From Akkermansia sp. (GTDB lineage Bacteria; Verrucomicrobiota; Verrucomicrobiia; Verrucomicrobiales; Akkermansiaceae): a stretch of 55,757 bases of DNA. Made by a program: the position numbers and the translations under genes. The stretch covers positions 1 through 55,757 of the forward strand of contig JAFWYD010000077.1 in NCBI GenBank assembly GCA_017517805.1, read 5' to 3'. Positions 19,196 through 28,859 of the stretch are shown here, one piece after another. The notes below the pieces were generated by a model. It made no database searches. It had not been told where the DNA came from and was given only the letters and a program-made list of their open reading frames with translations. Position 1 is the first letter of the stretch; every line of letters begins with the position of its first letter.

Positions 19196-20536
19196 ATGTC
19201 CCGAATTGATGACCTTTTTGCTTTTCTGAGCATCCCGAGTGTTTCCGCCCAGGCTGAACACGCAGCCGATGTGGAACGCTGCGCGGATTTTCTGGTGAAT
19301 AAGCTGACCACGATGGGCTTTTCTGCCACGAAGTACCTCACGGATATCCACCCGATTGTGGTGGCTCACAGCCCGAAGGTGGAGGGCGCGCCGACGGTGC
19401 TTATCTACGGGCATTATGATGTGATGCCGGTGGATCCCGTCAGCGAGTGGAAGAGCGACCCCTTCAAGCCGGAAATCCGCGATGGCCGCGTGTATGCCCG
19501 AGGCGCTTCCGATGATAAGGGGGAGATTATGGCCATGGTGCTGGCTGCAGAGGAGGTGATGGCAGAGGATGGCTCACTGCCCCTGAATGTGATCTATCTT
19601 TTTGAAGGCGAGGAGGAGCGCGGTTCTACCAGTCTGTACGAGTTCATGAAGCGCCCGGATGCCAGGGAGCTGCTGGCCTGCGATGTCATCATCGTGAGCG
19701 ATACCGGCATGGCTGCTGTGGATATTCCTTCGTTCTCCTATGGCCTGAAGGGTCTCTGCTGCTTTGAGCTGGAGGTTTCAGCTCCTGCCATGGATCTGCA
19801 TTCCGGTATTTTCGGAGGTGCGGTGGCCAACCCGATTACAACGCTCTGCGAGATGATTGCCAGCACGCATGATGCTGATAATCACGTGAGCATCGATGGT
19901 TTCTACGATGGCGTGATGGAGATTCAGGACTGGGAGAAGGAGAGCTGGAAGCGGGTGCCCGGCATGAGCGATGCCGAGCTGGCCGCCCTTACCGGCGTGC
20001 CGGAGCTGCGCACCGAAAAGGGCTTTACCGGTGCTGAGTGTGTGTATGCCCGCCCCACTTTCGAGCTCAACGGCATTTCCGGTGGCTACGAGGGCGAAGG
20101 CTCCAAGACGGTCATCCCCACCCACGCAATTGCCAAGATGAGCTGCCGCCTTGTGCCTGGCCAGGTGCCGGAGGAGGTGATGGCCAGGGTGGAGGCGCAT
20201 TTCCGGAAGGTCTGCCCGCCCAGCGTGCGCATGAAGTTCACCCCGCAGCACACCGGCGAGGCCTACCTGAGCGACCCGAATTCTCCCTATGGCCTGGCAG
20301 CTCAGAAGGCTCAGGAGATGACCTTCGGCAACAAGCCGGTGCTGGTGCGCGAGGGTGGCTCCATCCCGATTATTGCAGAGGTTTCCAAGGTGCTGGGTAA
20401 GGATGCCCTCTTCCTTGGCCTCGACCTGCCGGATGCCCGCATCCACTCTCCCAATGAGAATATGCGCGTGGAAATTTTTGAAAAGGGGATTGAGATGGGC
20501 AAGAATATGCTGCGTCTCATGGCCCGGGCGAAGTGA
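19196..20536 (+). CDS. M20-family dipeptidase/metallopeptidase
   Basis: 446 residues. Metal and catalytic motifs of the M20/CNDP type: GHYDVMPVDP with His73 and Asp75, the DDKGE motif, and EGEEERGS. The middle dimerisation domain begins near LDLHSGIFGG-type sequence (MDLHSGIFGGAVANP). It cleaves dipeptides or short peptides in the cytoplasm with two metal ions. Its stop codon overlaps the start of the ABC ATPase gene (TGATG), so the pair is translationally coupled. Confidence 0.9.
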   Translation: MSRIDDLFAFLSIPSVSAQAEHAADVERCADFLVNKLTTMGFSATKYLTDIHPIVVAHSPKVEGAPTVLIYGHYDVMPVDPVSEWKSDPFKPEIRDGRVYARGASDDKGEIMAMVLAAEEVMAEDGSLPLNVIYLFEGEEERGSTSLYEFMKRPDARELLACDVIIVSDTGMAAVDIPSFSYGLKGLCCFELEVSAPAMDLHSGIFGGAVANPITTLCEMIASTHDADNHVSIDGFYDGVMEIQDWEKESWKRVPGMSDAELAALTGVPELRTEKGFTGAECVYARPTFELNGISGGYEGEGSKTVIPTHAIAKMSCRLVPGQVPEEVMARVEAHFRKVCPPSVRMKFTPQHTGEAYLSDPNSPYGLAAQKAQEMTFGNKPVLVREGGSIPIIAEVSKVLGKDALFLGLDLPDARIHSPNENMRVEIFEKGIEMGKNMLRLMARAK

Positions 20537-21387
20537 TGGACGCCGTTTCCATAGCCGATGTGCATAAGAGCTTCCCCGGCCATTGGGGCCGGGGTGGTGT
20601 CTATGCGGTCAAGGGCGTGAGCCTCAGCATCCCGGAAGGCGGGGTGTATGGCCTCATCGGCCCCAACGGCAGCGGCAAGAGCACGGTGATGAAGCTGCTG
20701 GTCGGGTTGCTCTCGCCAGATGCCGGCTCATGCCGCGTGTTCGGCCTCCCTGCCACGGCTTCGGCCAACCGCAGGGAAATCGGCTTCCTGCCGGAAAATC
20801 CCTACTTCTACAAATTCCTCACCGGTGAGGAAACGGTGCGTTTTTATGGCCGTCTATGCGGGTTGCGCGGGGCGGCGCTTCAGGATCGCACGCGGGAGCT
20901 TCTGGAGCTGGTGGGGCTTACTGAGGCGAAGGACCGCCGCCTGCGTGGGTATTCAAAGGGGATGCTGCAGCGTATCGGCCTGGCTCAGGCGTTGGTGCAG
21001 CGGCCCCGCCTGCTGGTGCTGGATGAACCGACGGCTGGCGTCGACCCCATCGGCTCCCGTACCATCAGGGATATTATCCTCGATATCAAGGCCCAGGGGG
21101 TGACGGTTTTTCTCTGTTCGCACCTGCTGGAGCAGGTGCAGGAAATTTGCGACCGCGTGGGGGTGCTTTACCAGGGATGCCTGATTGCGGAGGGGACCAT
21201 GGATGAACTTACCCGCGACGACCTCCACCGCGAGATTGTACTCAAGAATCCTTCGCCGGAGCTGCTGGCCCGCCTCAGGGAGCTGGCGGGCGATGCCTGG
21301 CTGGATTGCCGCCCGGCCCGTAATTCGCTGGAAACGGTATTCCTGCGTGGTATTCAGGCCAGGCTGCGTGAGCAGTCCCGCAGCTGA
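20536..21387 (+). CDS. ABC transporter ATP-binding protein
   Basis: 283 residues from ATG 20536; a GTG at 20533 is possible but gives only one extra residue. Walker A GPNGSGKST, Q-loop region FLPENPYFY, signature YSKGMLQR, Walker B LLVLDEPT, then SHLLEQVQEICD. The pattern matches CcmA/NatA-like drug or ion exporter ATPases. No permease gene lies next to it; downstream is a convergent gene, so the membrane partner is encoded elsewhere. Coupled to the M20 peptidase. Confidence 0.9.
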   Translation: MDAVSIADVHKSFPGHWGRGGVYAVKGVSLSIPEGGVYGLIGPNGSGKSTVMKLLVGLLSPDAGSCRVFGLPATASANRREIGFLPENPYFYKFLTGEETVRFYGRLCGLRGAALQDRTRELLELVGLTEAKDRRLRGYSKGMLQRIGLAQALVQRPRLLVLDEPTAGVDPIGSRTIRDIILDIKAQGVTVFLCSHLLEQVQEICDRVGVLYQGCLIAEGTMDELTRDDLHREIVLKNPSPELLARLRELAGDAWLDCRPARNSLETVFLRGIQARLREQSRS

Positions 21388-21397
21388 GCTGCCTGCA

Positions 21398-21811
21398 TCA
21401 GAATGCCTTGTTCAGTTTGTTCAGCGCCTGGGCCAGGGTGGGGGAATCGTAGTATTTTTCCCGGGCGAGGCGCAGACACTCCATCCGCAAGGAGTTCATT
21501 ACCCACTCCTGCTGATAGATATATCGGTTTTCTGCTTCCGGGCTGAGGCGAGTGGTGTCAGTATCTTCTGCTGATGCCTGCAATACCTGGAAGCGGCGGA
21601 GCTTGCGCAGAAGCCTGGGGGCTGCCGCCTGGGCGCTGGCGGTATCGCGCACGTGACTCAGCAGGGTTGCCATGTCCGCCATGGTTTTCAGCCGCTCGTT
21701 GAGCACTTCGGCATAGGGGCTGCGCTGGAGTTCCCCACGCTCGATGACTCTTCCGGCCTGCGCCGGTGTCAGGCTGCTGAGCAGGATGGCTGCAAGGAGG
21801 AGCAGCTTCAT
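21398..21811 (-). CDS. Small secreted helical protein, paralog A
   Basis: 137 residues with signal peptide MKLLLLAAILLSSLTPAQA. The mature protein is helical and charged, with VRDTASAQAAAPRL, which matches VKDTASADAAAAQV in the next protein. No known domain. It overlaps the upstream paralog by 4 bases (ATGA), so the two are co-translated and are likely a duplicated pair. Function unknown. Confidence 0.75.
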   Translation of the reverse strand: MKLLLLAAILLSSLTPAQAGRVIERGELQRSPYAEVLNERLKTMADMATLLSHVRDTASAQAAAPRLLRKLRRFQVLQASAEDTDTTRLSPEAENRYIYQQEWVMNSLRMECLRLAREKYYDSPTLAQALNKLNKAF

Positions 21812-22278
21812 GATTCTTCGCTGCCGGGAATGGCGTTTTCCAGCAGGGGGCGCATGGCATCCAGCAGCGCTTGTGAGCCGTATGCGTTGTTCATGTCTAT
21901 CTGGATGAGGGCATTTACAAAGTCGTGGGCTATCTGCTGGACCTCCTGGACATTGATCTCGCTGCGTACTACTGCTTCGATTGCGGCTCCCGGGCGAGGC
22001 ATGCTCTCTGATTTTGCCTGCAGGGCATGCAGCCGCGGTGTGAGTGCTTTCACCTGGGCTGCTGCTGCATCGGCGCTCGCTGTATCCTTCACCGAGGCTA
22101 GTACGGCGGTCAGCTCCCTGGTGACAGCCAGTACATCCTGCGCCAGCCGGGTGTATTCCCCGGTGCCCGGGGCTATGCTTTCCGTGGCTGGTATCCCGCC
22201 TCCGGTGCCGAGGGTGATATCGGCCATGACCAGCGGCATGGCGGCTGCTATCAGGATGATATGGGCTGCTTTCTTCAT
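21808..22278 (-). CDS. Small secreted helical protein, paralog B
   Basis: 156 residues, signal peptide MKKAAHIILIAAAMPLVMA. The mature part has a short Gly-rich start and then helices with VKDTASADAAAAQVKAL, the shared motif of this pair, also seen as DEKTADAAAAELLAL in the 28.9 kb protein. It is the first gene of the two-gene unit, has a strong promoter and a clear ribosome site (GAGGAAACA before ATG). No known family. Confidence 0.75.
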   Translation of the reverse strand: MKKAAHIILIAAAMPLVMADITLGTGGGIPATESIAPGTGEYTRLAQDVLAVTRELTAVLASVKDTASADAAAAQVKALTPRLHALQAKSESMPRPGAAIEAVVRSEINVQEVQQIAHDFVNALIQIDMNNAYGSQALLDAMRPLLENAIPGSEES

Positions 22279-22302
22279 TGTTTCCTCTCTGTTTCCTGTC
22301 TC

Positions 22303-22331
22303 ATGTTACCCCGCTCCTTCTCTCCTGTCAA
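22303..22331 (-). promoter_or_regulatory. Promoter for the small-protein pair
   Basis: Minus strand: TTGACA (22326-22331), 17-base spacer, TAACAT (22303-22308). The leader is about 20 bases and holds a GAGG Shine-Dalgarno sequence. Confidence 0.75.
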
Positions 22332-22383
22332 TCTTCTTCTGCGTCTCTGAAATTAAAATAATATAAAAAAAGTAGGAAAAAGC

Positions 22384-22412
22384 TTGCCAAGACTCCGCTT
22401 TTATGATATACT
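22384..22412 (+). promoter_or_regulatory. eno promoter
   Basis: TTGCCA (22384-22389), 17-base spacer, TATACT (22407-22412). The leader is about 25 bases and contains TTAGACTAGACTAA. Confidence 0.7.
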
Positions 22413-22429
22413 GCGCTTAGCAAAATTAG

Positions 22430-23716
<1,287 letters not shown>

Positions 23717-23744
23717 TCGTCCCCACCTGGCCGGAGCATACGTG

Positions 23745-23771
23745 ACCACCGCGGGAAATTCCCGCGGTGGT
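23745..23771 (+). terminator. Hairpin after eno
   Basis: ACCACCGCGGGAA / TTCCCGCGGTGGT, a perfect stem of about 11-13 bp with a tiny loop, then TTCAAAT. The T tract is weak. Confidence 0.65.
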
Positions 23772-23796
23772 TCAAATATCGGCTGAGTTTTCCAAC

Positions 23797-23824
23797 TTGC
23801 TTTTATGTGCCAATACGATACAAT
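23797..23824 (+). promoter_or_regulatory. Promoter for the YczE-like gene (leaderless type)
   Basis: TTGCTT (23797-23802), 16-base spacer, TACAAT (23819-23824), 9 bases before ATG 23834. Confidence 0.65.
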
Positions 23825-23833
23825 GGCTCCGGT

Positions 23834-24562
23834 ATGAAACAGCATCGTTCTTTCTCTGAATGGACCGTAAGACTCCTCTGTCTCCTGCTCGGTCTTTATA
23901 TCCTGGCACAGGGGATTGCATTCACGATTCTGGCTAACCTGGGTACAGATGCCATCACCAGCCCGGCTCTGGTGGCGCACATGGTGCTGGGTAAGTCTGA
24001 TTTCGGTATGGGGTATGAGTTCTGCACGGTGGGATGCATGCTGATTTGCATTCACTGCCTGTTGGCCTTGTTGCAGATTGCGCTACTGCGCAGCAAATAC
24101 CAGCCTATCCAGCTGCTGCAGATTGTGAATGGGTTGATTCTGGGTGCCATGGTAGATCTGAGCCTGAGCTATACCTGCCTGTTGCCTGTGCCGAATTACG
24201 CTGCTTCCTTGGCCTACACCCTGCTGGGGTGCATTGTATGCGCCTTCGGCATTTATACCTTTGTGAAGGCTGATATGATTCCTCTTTCGGCAGAGGGACT
24301 CTGCCTGGCGCTCAGCCGCACGTTCAACTGGCGATTCAGCCGAGTGAAGGTAGCGGTGGATTGCACCCTGATTGCCGCAGCCGTACTGGCTTCGTGGATT
24401 CTGCTGGGCAGAATTGAGGGGGTGCGTGAGGGATCCCTTATCTGCGCGGTGAGCACCGGTTTTATGATCGGCTGGTTCTTCCGCTTCTGCCCCCTCTGGG
24501 ATAAGGTGTTTGCGGCGGTCGGGCACCGCCCCGTGGATGAGAAGGATGTGGAATTGGCCTGA
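23834..24562 (+). CDS. YczE/YitT-type integral membrane protein
   Basis: 242 residues from ATG 23834 (MKQHRSFSEWTV). Five or more hydrophobic segments; the first holds LLLGLYILAQGIAFTILANLGTDAITSP in two parts, typical of YczE/YyaS-like proteins with GTD after the first helix. The family has no firm function. The stop codon lies in the loop of a small palindrome, ATTGGCC-TGA-GGCCAAT (24553-24569). Monocistronic. Confidence 0.75.
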   Translation: MKQHRSFSEWTVRLLCLLLGLYILAQGIAFTILANLGTDAITSPALVAHMVLGKSDFGMGYEFCTVGCMLICIHCLLALLQIALLRSKYQPIQLLQIVNGLILGAMVDLSLSYTCLLPVPNYAASLAYTLLGCIVCAFGIYTFVKADMIPLSAEGLCLALSRTFNWRFSRVKVAVDCTLIAAAVLASWILLGRIEGVREGSLICAVSTGFMIGWFFRFCPLWDKVFAAVGHRPVDEKDVELA

Positions 24563-24610
24563 GGCCAATCTGGCATTTTCCCGTGCTGTCCCGGTATCCG
24601 GGCGCGCGCC

Positions 24611-25495
24611 TCAAGGTCGCATGAAGAAACCGGTCCCCGGGGCTCCGGGTATATGAATCAGAACTGAGTCCTTGAGCGCATCAAGCCCTAGCATGGTGGT
24701 TTCGCCGCGCTCGCAGAGCAGGGGGGTCACATCTTTGAGTTGAAGCGCCGGGGTAATGCTCAGTTCTCCGGGCTTGCCTTCAATCATGCGGGCCTGGGTG
24801 GCCGTATCGATATTGCCTATCCGGGCATTGAGCTCACCCGCTACTCCGGGGACCCAGTCCTCGGTGCATACCCGGGTCACTGTGCTGCCGGTGTCGAGTA
24901 ACAGGCGTATGTTCTTGTCTCCACTCTTCAGTTGCAGAAAAATTCGTCCGCTGGCTTCTTTCTCACCAGGTACCGGGATAAGCTTGCTACCCGCCGGGAT
25001 GCCCCAGTAGTATTCGTTGTTGCGAAAATCGAAGGTAAAGGGCAGCGAACTGAGGAAGTCCATCCCCACGATGCCATCCACCTTCTCAGCCATCATGCTG
25101 CGTACGGCCCCCAGGTTCATGACCATGACCGGATGCATCGTTGATTCCCCCGGCCCGACCTGAAGAGGTGTCAACACCAGTTTGGGAACTTGTGAGGAGT
25201 TACCGCGTATCACCATCTTCGAGGTGTCGAGCCATCGGGCCTGTTTGAGTCTGCCGGTGCTCTCCTCGTGCAGCACGGTGTGTGTGGCCCCGGTGTCCAG
25301 CAGCATACGCATGGGAGTACCCCCGACAATCGCGGTCACCAGAATCTGCCCGCAGCGCGCATCGCGTTCCATTTGCATCAAATCCAATGCCTTGTTTTCT
25401 GCAGCCGGTGCTGGTGCCTGCGGCTCGTTGCCGGTGGCCTGTGGCATCACTACCTGGAACCCCATCATGCTTGCGAGAATCATTACCTTGTACAT
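24611..25495 (-). CDS. Secreted double retropepsin-like aspartic protease
   Basis: 294 residues. The N-terminus (MYKVMILASMMGFQVVMPQATG) is a likely export signal. Two retropepsin-type domains follow in one chain: MLLDTGATHTVL with Asp67, and LLLDTGSTVTRV with Asp201. Each has a matching hydrophobic-Gly motif later (IVGMDFLSSLPF; MLGLDALKDSVL). Retroviral-type enzymes use two DTG loops from two subunits, whereas here both are in one polypeptide, so an internal pseudo-dimer is likely. It would act in the periplasm or outside. Own promoter; target unknown. Confidence 0.85.
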   Translation of the reverse strand: MYKVMILASMMGFQVVMPQATGNEPQAPAPAAENKALDLMQMERDARCGQILVTAIVGGTPMRMLLDTGATHTVLHEESTGRLKQARWLDTSKMVIRGNSSQVPKLVLTPLQVGPGESTMHPVMVMNLGAVRSMMAEKVDGIVGMDFLSSLPFTFDFRNNEYYWGIPAGSKLIPVPGEKEASGRIFLQLKSGDKNIRLLLDTGSTVTRVCTEDWVPGVAGELNARIGNIDTATQARMIEGKPGELSITPALQLKDVTPLLCERGETTMLGLDALKDSVLIHIPGAPGTGFFMRP

Positions 25496-25523
25496 ACGCT
25501 TGAAGTCTGGTTGAGTCGCGTGT

Positions 25524-25551
25524 ATTGTACCAGATACATTTGCAATGACAA
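25524..25551 (-). promoter_or_regulatory. Promoter for the retropepsin gene
   Basis: Minus strand: TTGTCA (25546-25551), 16-base spacer, TACAAT (25524-25529). About 20-base leader. Confidence 0.6.
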
Positions 25552-25661
25552 GTTTTATCCTATCGGTTTTGTGTTGATTTTATGGTATCTCTCTTCTGTC
25601 AAAATTGCACGATATGGCTTTCAAAATATCATTTTGTGCTCGCAATTTCTGGAAAACCCGT

Positions 25662-25667
25662 TATAAT
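25662..25667 (+). promoter_or_regulatory. -10 box for the Fe-S scaffold operon
   Basis: TATAAT at 25662-25667 with no good -35; an extended or activator-dependent promoter is possible. The leader would be about 65 bases. Confidence 0.5.
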
Positions 25668-25683
25668 AGTGCCAGCAAGGTAT

Positions 25684-25704
25684 CACTAGTGGGTGCCACT
25701 AGTG
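25684..25704 (+). promoter_or_regulatory. Perfect palindrome in the Fe-S operon leader
   Basis: CACTAGTGG-GTG-CCACTAGTG: a 9-bp perfect inverted repeat with a 3-base centre, about 11-17 bases after the -10 box. Fits a dimeric repressor operator or an mRNA hairpin. Confidence 0.6.
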
Positions 25705-25739
25705 CCGAGCATTTTTTCATCACAACAAACTCATTCATT

Positions 25740-26432
25740 ATGCAGTACACACACGAAGTCGAACAGATGTGTTGCGTCAAGAAGGGCTGCAATCACGGCC
25801 CCGCTCCCATCCCCCAGGAGGGTGCATGGACGCAATCCACCAAGATTGAGGACATCTCCGGCCTTACCCACGGTGTGGGTTGGTGCGCTCCTCAGCAGGG
25901 TGCTTGCAAGCTGACCCTGAATGTGAAGCAGGGCGTTATCCAGGAGGCCCTTGTTGAAACCATCGGCTGCTCGGGCATGACCCACTCCGCCGCTATGGCT
26001 TCCGAAATCCTGCCTGGCAAGACCGTGCTCGAGGCTCTGAACACCGACCTCGTGTGCGATGCCATCAACACCGCCATGCGTGAACTCTTCCTCCAGATTG
26101 TGTACGGCCGCACGCAGAGTGCTTACTCTGAAGGTGGTCTGCCCATCGGTGCAGGTCTGGAAGACCTGGGCAAGGGCCTGCGCTCCCAGACCGGCACGCT
26201 CTACGGTACGCTGGCCAAGGGTGCCCGCTACCTGGAGCTGGCTGAAGGCTACATCACCAAGCTTGCTCTGGATGCCGACGGCGAAATCACCGGTTACCAG
26301 TATGTGAAGATGGGCCCGATGATGGAAGACATCAAGAAGGGCATGGATGCCAATGAGGCTGTCAAGAAGCACACCGGCTCCTATGGCCGCTTTGCTGATG
26401 CCGCCAAGTACATCGACCCCCGCCACGAGTAA
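25740..26432 (+). CDS. NifU/IscU-like iron-sulfur cluster scaffold protein
   Basis: 230 residues from ATG 25740 (MQYTHEVEQMCCVKKGC). An upstream in-frame extension to 25605 runs through the promoter and is rejected. Cysteine motifs include MCCVKKGC, GWCAPQQGAC and GCSGMTHS, the last matching the GC..xxxS cluster-ligand loop of IscU/NifU N domains. It likely holds a nascent Fe-S cluster. The codon use is strongly biased (GGT, GCC, AAG), as in highly expressed genes. It precedes the GGGtGRT gene by 26 bases, a pairing known in anaerobes. Confidence 0.85.
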   Translation: MQYTHEVEQMCCVKKGCNHGPAPIPQEGAWTQSTKIEDISGLTHGVGWCAPQQGACKLTLNVKQGVIQEALVETIGCSGMTHSAAMASEILPGKTVLEALNTDLVCDAINTAMRELFLQIVYGRTQSAYSEGGLPIGAGLEDLGKGLRSQTGTLYGTLAKGARYLELAEGYITKLALDADGEITGYQYVKMGPMMEDIKKGMDANEAVKKHTGSYGRFADAAKYIDPRHE

Positions 26433-26458
26433 AGAACCCCTAAATATAGAACAAGATT

Positions 26459-27460
26459 ATGCCTCTTTTTGAATCTTATTCCCGTCGTATCGACCAGATC
26501 CTTCCGGTTCTTGCTCAGTACGGTATCAACTCCTGCGAGGAAGCTGAGCAGGTCTGCCTTGCCAAGGGTATCGACGTGCGTGAAATCGTGCGTGGTATCC
26601 AGAATATCGCCTTCGAGAACGCAGGCTGGGCCTACACCGTAGGTGCCGCTATCGCCATCAAGAAGGGTTGCACCAAGGCTGCCGACGCTGCTGAAGCTAT
26701 CGGCGAAGGCCTCCAGGCATTCTGCATCCCCGGCTCTGTGGCTGATGACCGCAAGGTGGGTCTGGGCCACGGCAACCTGGCTGCCATGCTGCTGCGCGAG
26801 GAGACGGAATGCTTCTGCTTCCTGGCGGGTCACGAATCCTTTGCCGCTGCTGAAGGTGCCATCGGTATCGCCCGCTCCGCCAACAAGGTTCGTCAGAAGC
26901 CGCTCCGCGTCATCCTGAATGGCCTGGGTAAGGATGCTGCTTACATCATCTCCCGTATCAACGGTTTCACCTACTGCCAGACCAAGTTCGACTATGCCAC
27001 CGGCAAGGTGGAAGTGGTGAGCAAGAAGGCATTCTCCGACGGTGAGCGCTCCAAGGTGAACTGCTACGGCGCTGACGACGTGCGCGAAGGCGTGGCCATC
27101 ATGTGGCTGGAAGGTGTGGACGTTTCCATCACCGGTAACTCCACCAACCCGACCCGCTTCCAGCACCCGGTTGCCGGTACCTACAAGAAGGAATGCACCC
27201 TGGCTGGCAAGAAGTACTTCTCCGTGGCCTCCGGTGGTGGCACGGGCCGTACCCTGCACCCGGACAACATGGCTGCCGGTCCCGCCTCCTACGGCATGAC
27301 CGACACCCTGGGCCGCATGCACAGCGATGCTCAGTTCGCCGGTTCCTCCTCCGTGCCCGCCCACGTGGAAATGATGGGCCTCATCGGCATGGGCAACAAC
27401 CCCATGGTGGGTGCTACGGTTTCCGTGGCTGTTGCCATCGAGGAAGCCATGAACAAGTAA
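26459..27460 (+). CDS. GGGtGRT family protein
   Basis: 333 residues. The family-naming motif SGGGTGRTLHPDN is near residues 258-270. Other conserved-looking parts are AGWAYTVGAAIAI near residue 55 and GLIGMGNNPMVGATVSVAVA at the C-terminus (quoted in two parts: GLIGMGNNPMVG, ATVSVAVA). The function is unknown; it regularly accompanies the NifU-like protein, as here, so a role in Fe-S or redox metabolism is inferred from context. Strong codon bias suggests abundance. Ends at a classic terminator. Confidence 0.88.
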   Translation: MPLFESYSRRIDQILPVLAQYGINSCEEAEQVCLAKGIDVREIVRGIQNIAFENAGWAYTVGAAIAIKKGCTKAADAAEAIGEGLQAFCIPGSVADDRKVGLGHGNLAAMLLREETECFCFLAGHESFAAAEGAIGIARSANKVRQKPLRVILNGLGKDAAYIISRINGFTYCQTKFDYATGKVEVVSKKAFSDGERSKVNCYGADDVREGVAIMWLEGVDVSITGNSTNPTRFQHPVAGTYKKECTLAGKKYFSVASGGGTGRTLHPDNMAAGPASYGMTDTLGRMHSDAQFAGSSSVPAHVEMMGLIGMGNNPMVGATVSVAVAIEEAMNK

Positions 27461-27493
27461 ATCCCCGCGCGGATTTACTCCGGTAATTGATAC

Positions 27494-27532
27494 TCAGTCC
27501 CGCCTGCCTCGGCAGCGCGGGACTGAATTTTT
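27494..27532 (+). terminator. Terminator of the Fe-S/GGGtGRT operon
   Basis: TCAGTCCCGC / GCGGGACTGA 10-bp stem, inner TGCC-TC-GGCA pairing, then AATTTTT. Confidence 0.85.
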
Positions 27533-27565
27533 GTTGATTTGCAGGGTGACTGTCATGCGCGTGGA

Positions 27566-27594
27566 TTGACAGTATCCTGGGGGCGTGGTATGAT
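27566..27594 (+). promoter_or_regulatory. tyrS promoter
   Basis: TTGACA (27566-27571), 17-base spacer, TATGAT (27589-27594). About 24-base leader, no Shine-Dalgarno sequence. Confidence 0.75.
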
Positions 27595-27624
27595 GCGGCC
27601 TTCAACGCAACAACGCTCCACGAC

Positions 27625-28848
27625 ATGACCTTTTACGAAGAACTGGAATGGCGCGGGCTGGTGAACCAGATTTCCAGCCCGGATCTCATTGAGAAGCTCA
27701 ACAAGGGCGGCCTCACCTTCTATATCGGCACCGACCCGACAGCCGACAGCCTGCACCTGGGTCACTATTCCAGTTTCCTCATCACCCGTCGCATGAAGGA
27801 GCACGGGCATCATCCCATCCTGCTGGTGGGGCTGGCTACCGGGCTCATCGGAGACCCTCGTGGCACGGTGGAGCGTGAGCTGCAGCAGAAGGAAGAAGTG
27901 TTCCGCAACTACGAAGCGCTGCGCGCCCAGGTGGAAAAGGTGTTCGGCTTTGAAGTCGTGAATAATTATGACTGGATTAACGGCATGAATGTCATTGACT
28001 TCTTCCGCGATTACGGCAAGTACATCAACGTGGGCTACATGCTCACCAAGGATCACGTGCGTCGCCAGATGGAGAGTGGTATTTCCTATGCGGAGTTCTC
28101 CTACATGCTTATCCAGGCCATCGATTTCAAGCATCTGCATGAGACACGCGGGGTAGACCTGCAGGTGGCAGGTAGCGACCAGTGGGGCAATATCACCACC
28201 GGTATTGAGCTTATCCGCAAGACAACTGGCGATGAAGTGTACGCCCTTACCATGCCGCTGGTGACCGATGCCCAGGGCAACAAGTTTGGCAAGAGCGAAG
28301 GGAATGCCCTCTGGCTCGATAAGGAAAAGACTTCTTCCTATGAGCTGTACCAGTTCCTGCTCAATAGCGATGATGCCTGCGTGATTACCTATCTGAAGCG
28401 CCTCACCTTCTTGTCGCCCGAGGAAATCATGGATATCGAGGCGCGGCACCATGAGCACCCCGAGCAGCGCATCGCTCAGAAGGCTCTGGCTCGTGAAATC
28501 ATCACCGATTTGCACGGCGAAGCCGAGTTTACACACGCGGTAGAAGTGAGTGAGAAACTTTTTGCCGGCGACTTCAAGAGCCTGTCTGCTCGTGATATCA
28601 AGAGCGGCATGAAGAATGTGCCCCAGGTCAGTCTGACCCCCGGCCCGCTGGCAGATGCCCTGGTGGCGGCCAGGGTATGCAGCTCGAAGCGCGAAGCCCG
28701 CGAGTTCATCGGCAATGGTGCTATCTCCATTAACGGAGAAGTGGTGAAGGATGCCACCTGGGAACTTACGCCAGCTGCTGCTCTGGAAGGGGGGATTGTC
28801 ATCATCCGCCGTGGTAAGAAGAAGTTCTACATGGGCGAGTTTGCCTGA
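27625..28848 (+). CDS. tyrS: Tyrosyl-tRNA synthetase
   Basis: 407 residues, class I aminoacyl-tRNA synthetase. HIGH motif is HLGH (residues 44-47) after IGTDPTADS; the KMSKS loop is KFGKS near residue 220. Tyr-specific residues lie in GSDQWGNI. A C-terminal S4 RNA-binding domain starts near SKREAREFIGNGAISING. It charges tRNA-Tyr. A secreted-protein gene follows 11 bases downstream. Confidence 0.96.
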   Translation: MTFYEELEWRGLVNQISSPDLIEKLNKGGLTFYIGTDPTADSLHLGHYSSFLITRRMKEHGHHPILLVGLATGLIGDPRGTVERELQQKEEVFRNYEALRAQVEKVFGFEVVNNYDWINGMNVIDFFRDYGKYINVGYMLTKDHVRRQMESGISYAEFSYMLIQAIDFKHLHETRGVDLQVAGSDQWGNITTGIELIRKTTGDEVYALTMPLVTDAQGNKFGKSEGNALWLDKEKTSSYELYQFLLNSDDACVITYLKRLTFLSPEEIMDIEARHHEHPEQRIAQKALAREIITDLHGEAEFTHAVEVSEKLFAGDFKSLSARDIKSGMKNVPQVSLTPGPLADALVAARVCSSKREAREFIGNGAISINGEVVKDATWELTPAAALEGGIVIIRRGKKKFYMGEFA

Positions 28849-28859
28849 TCTTTCATGCC

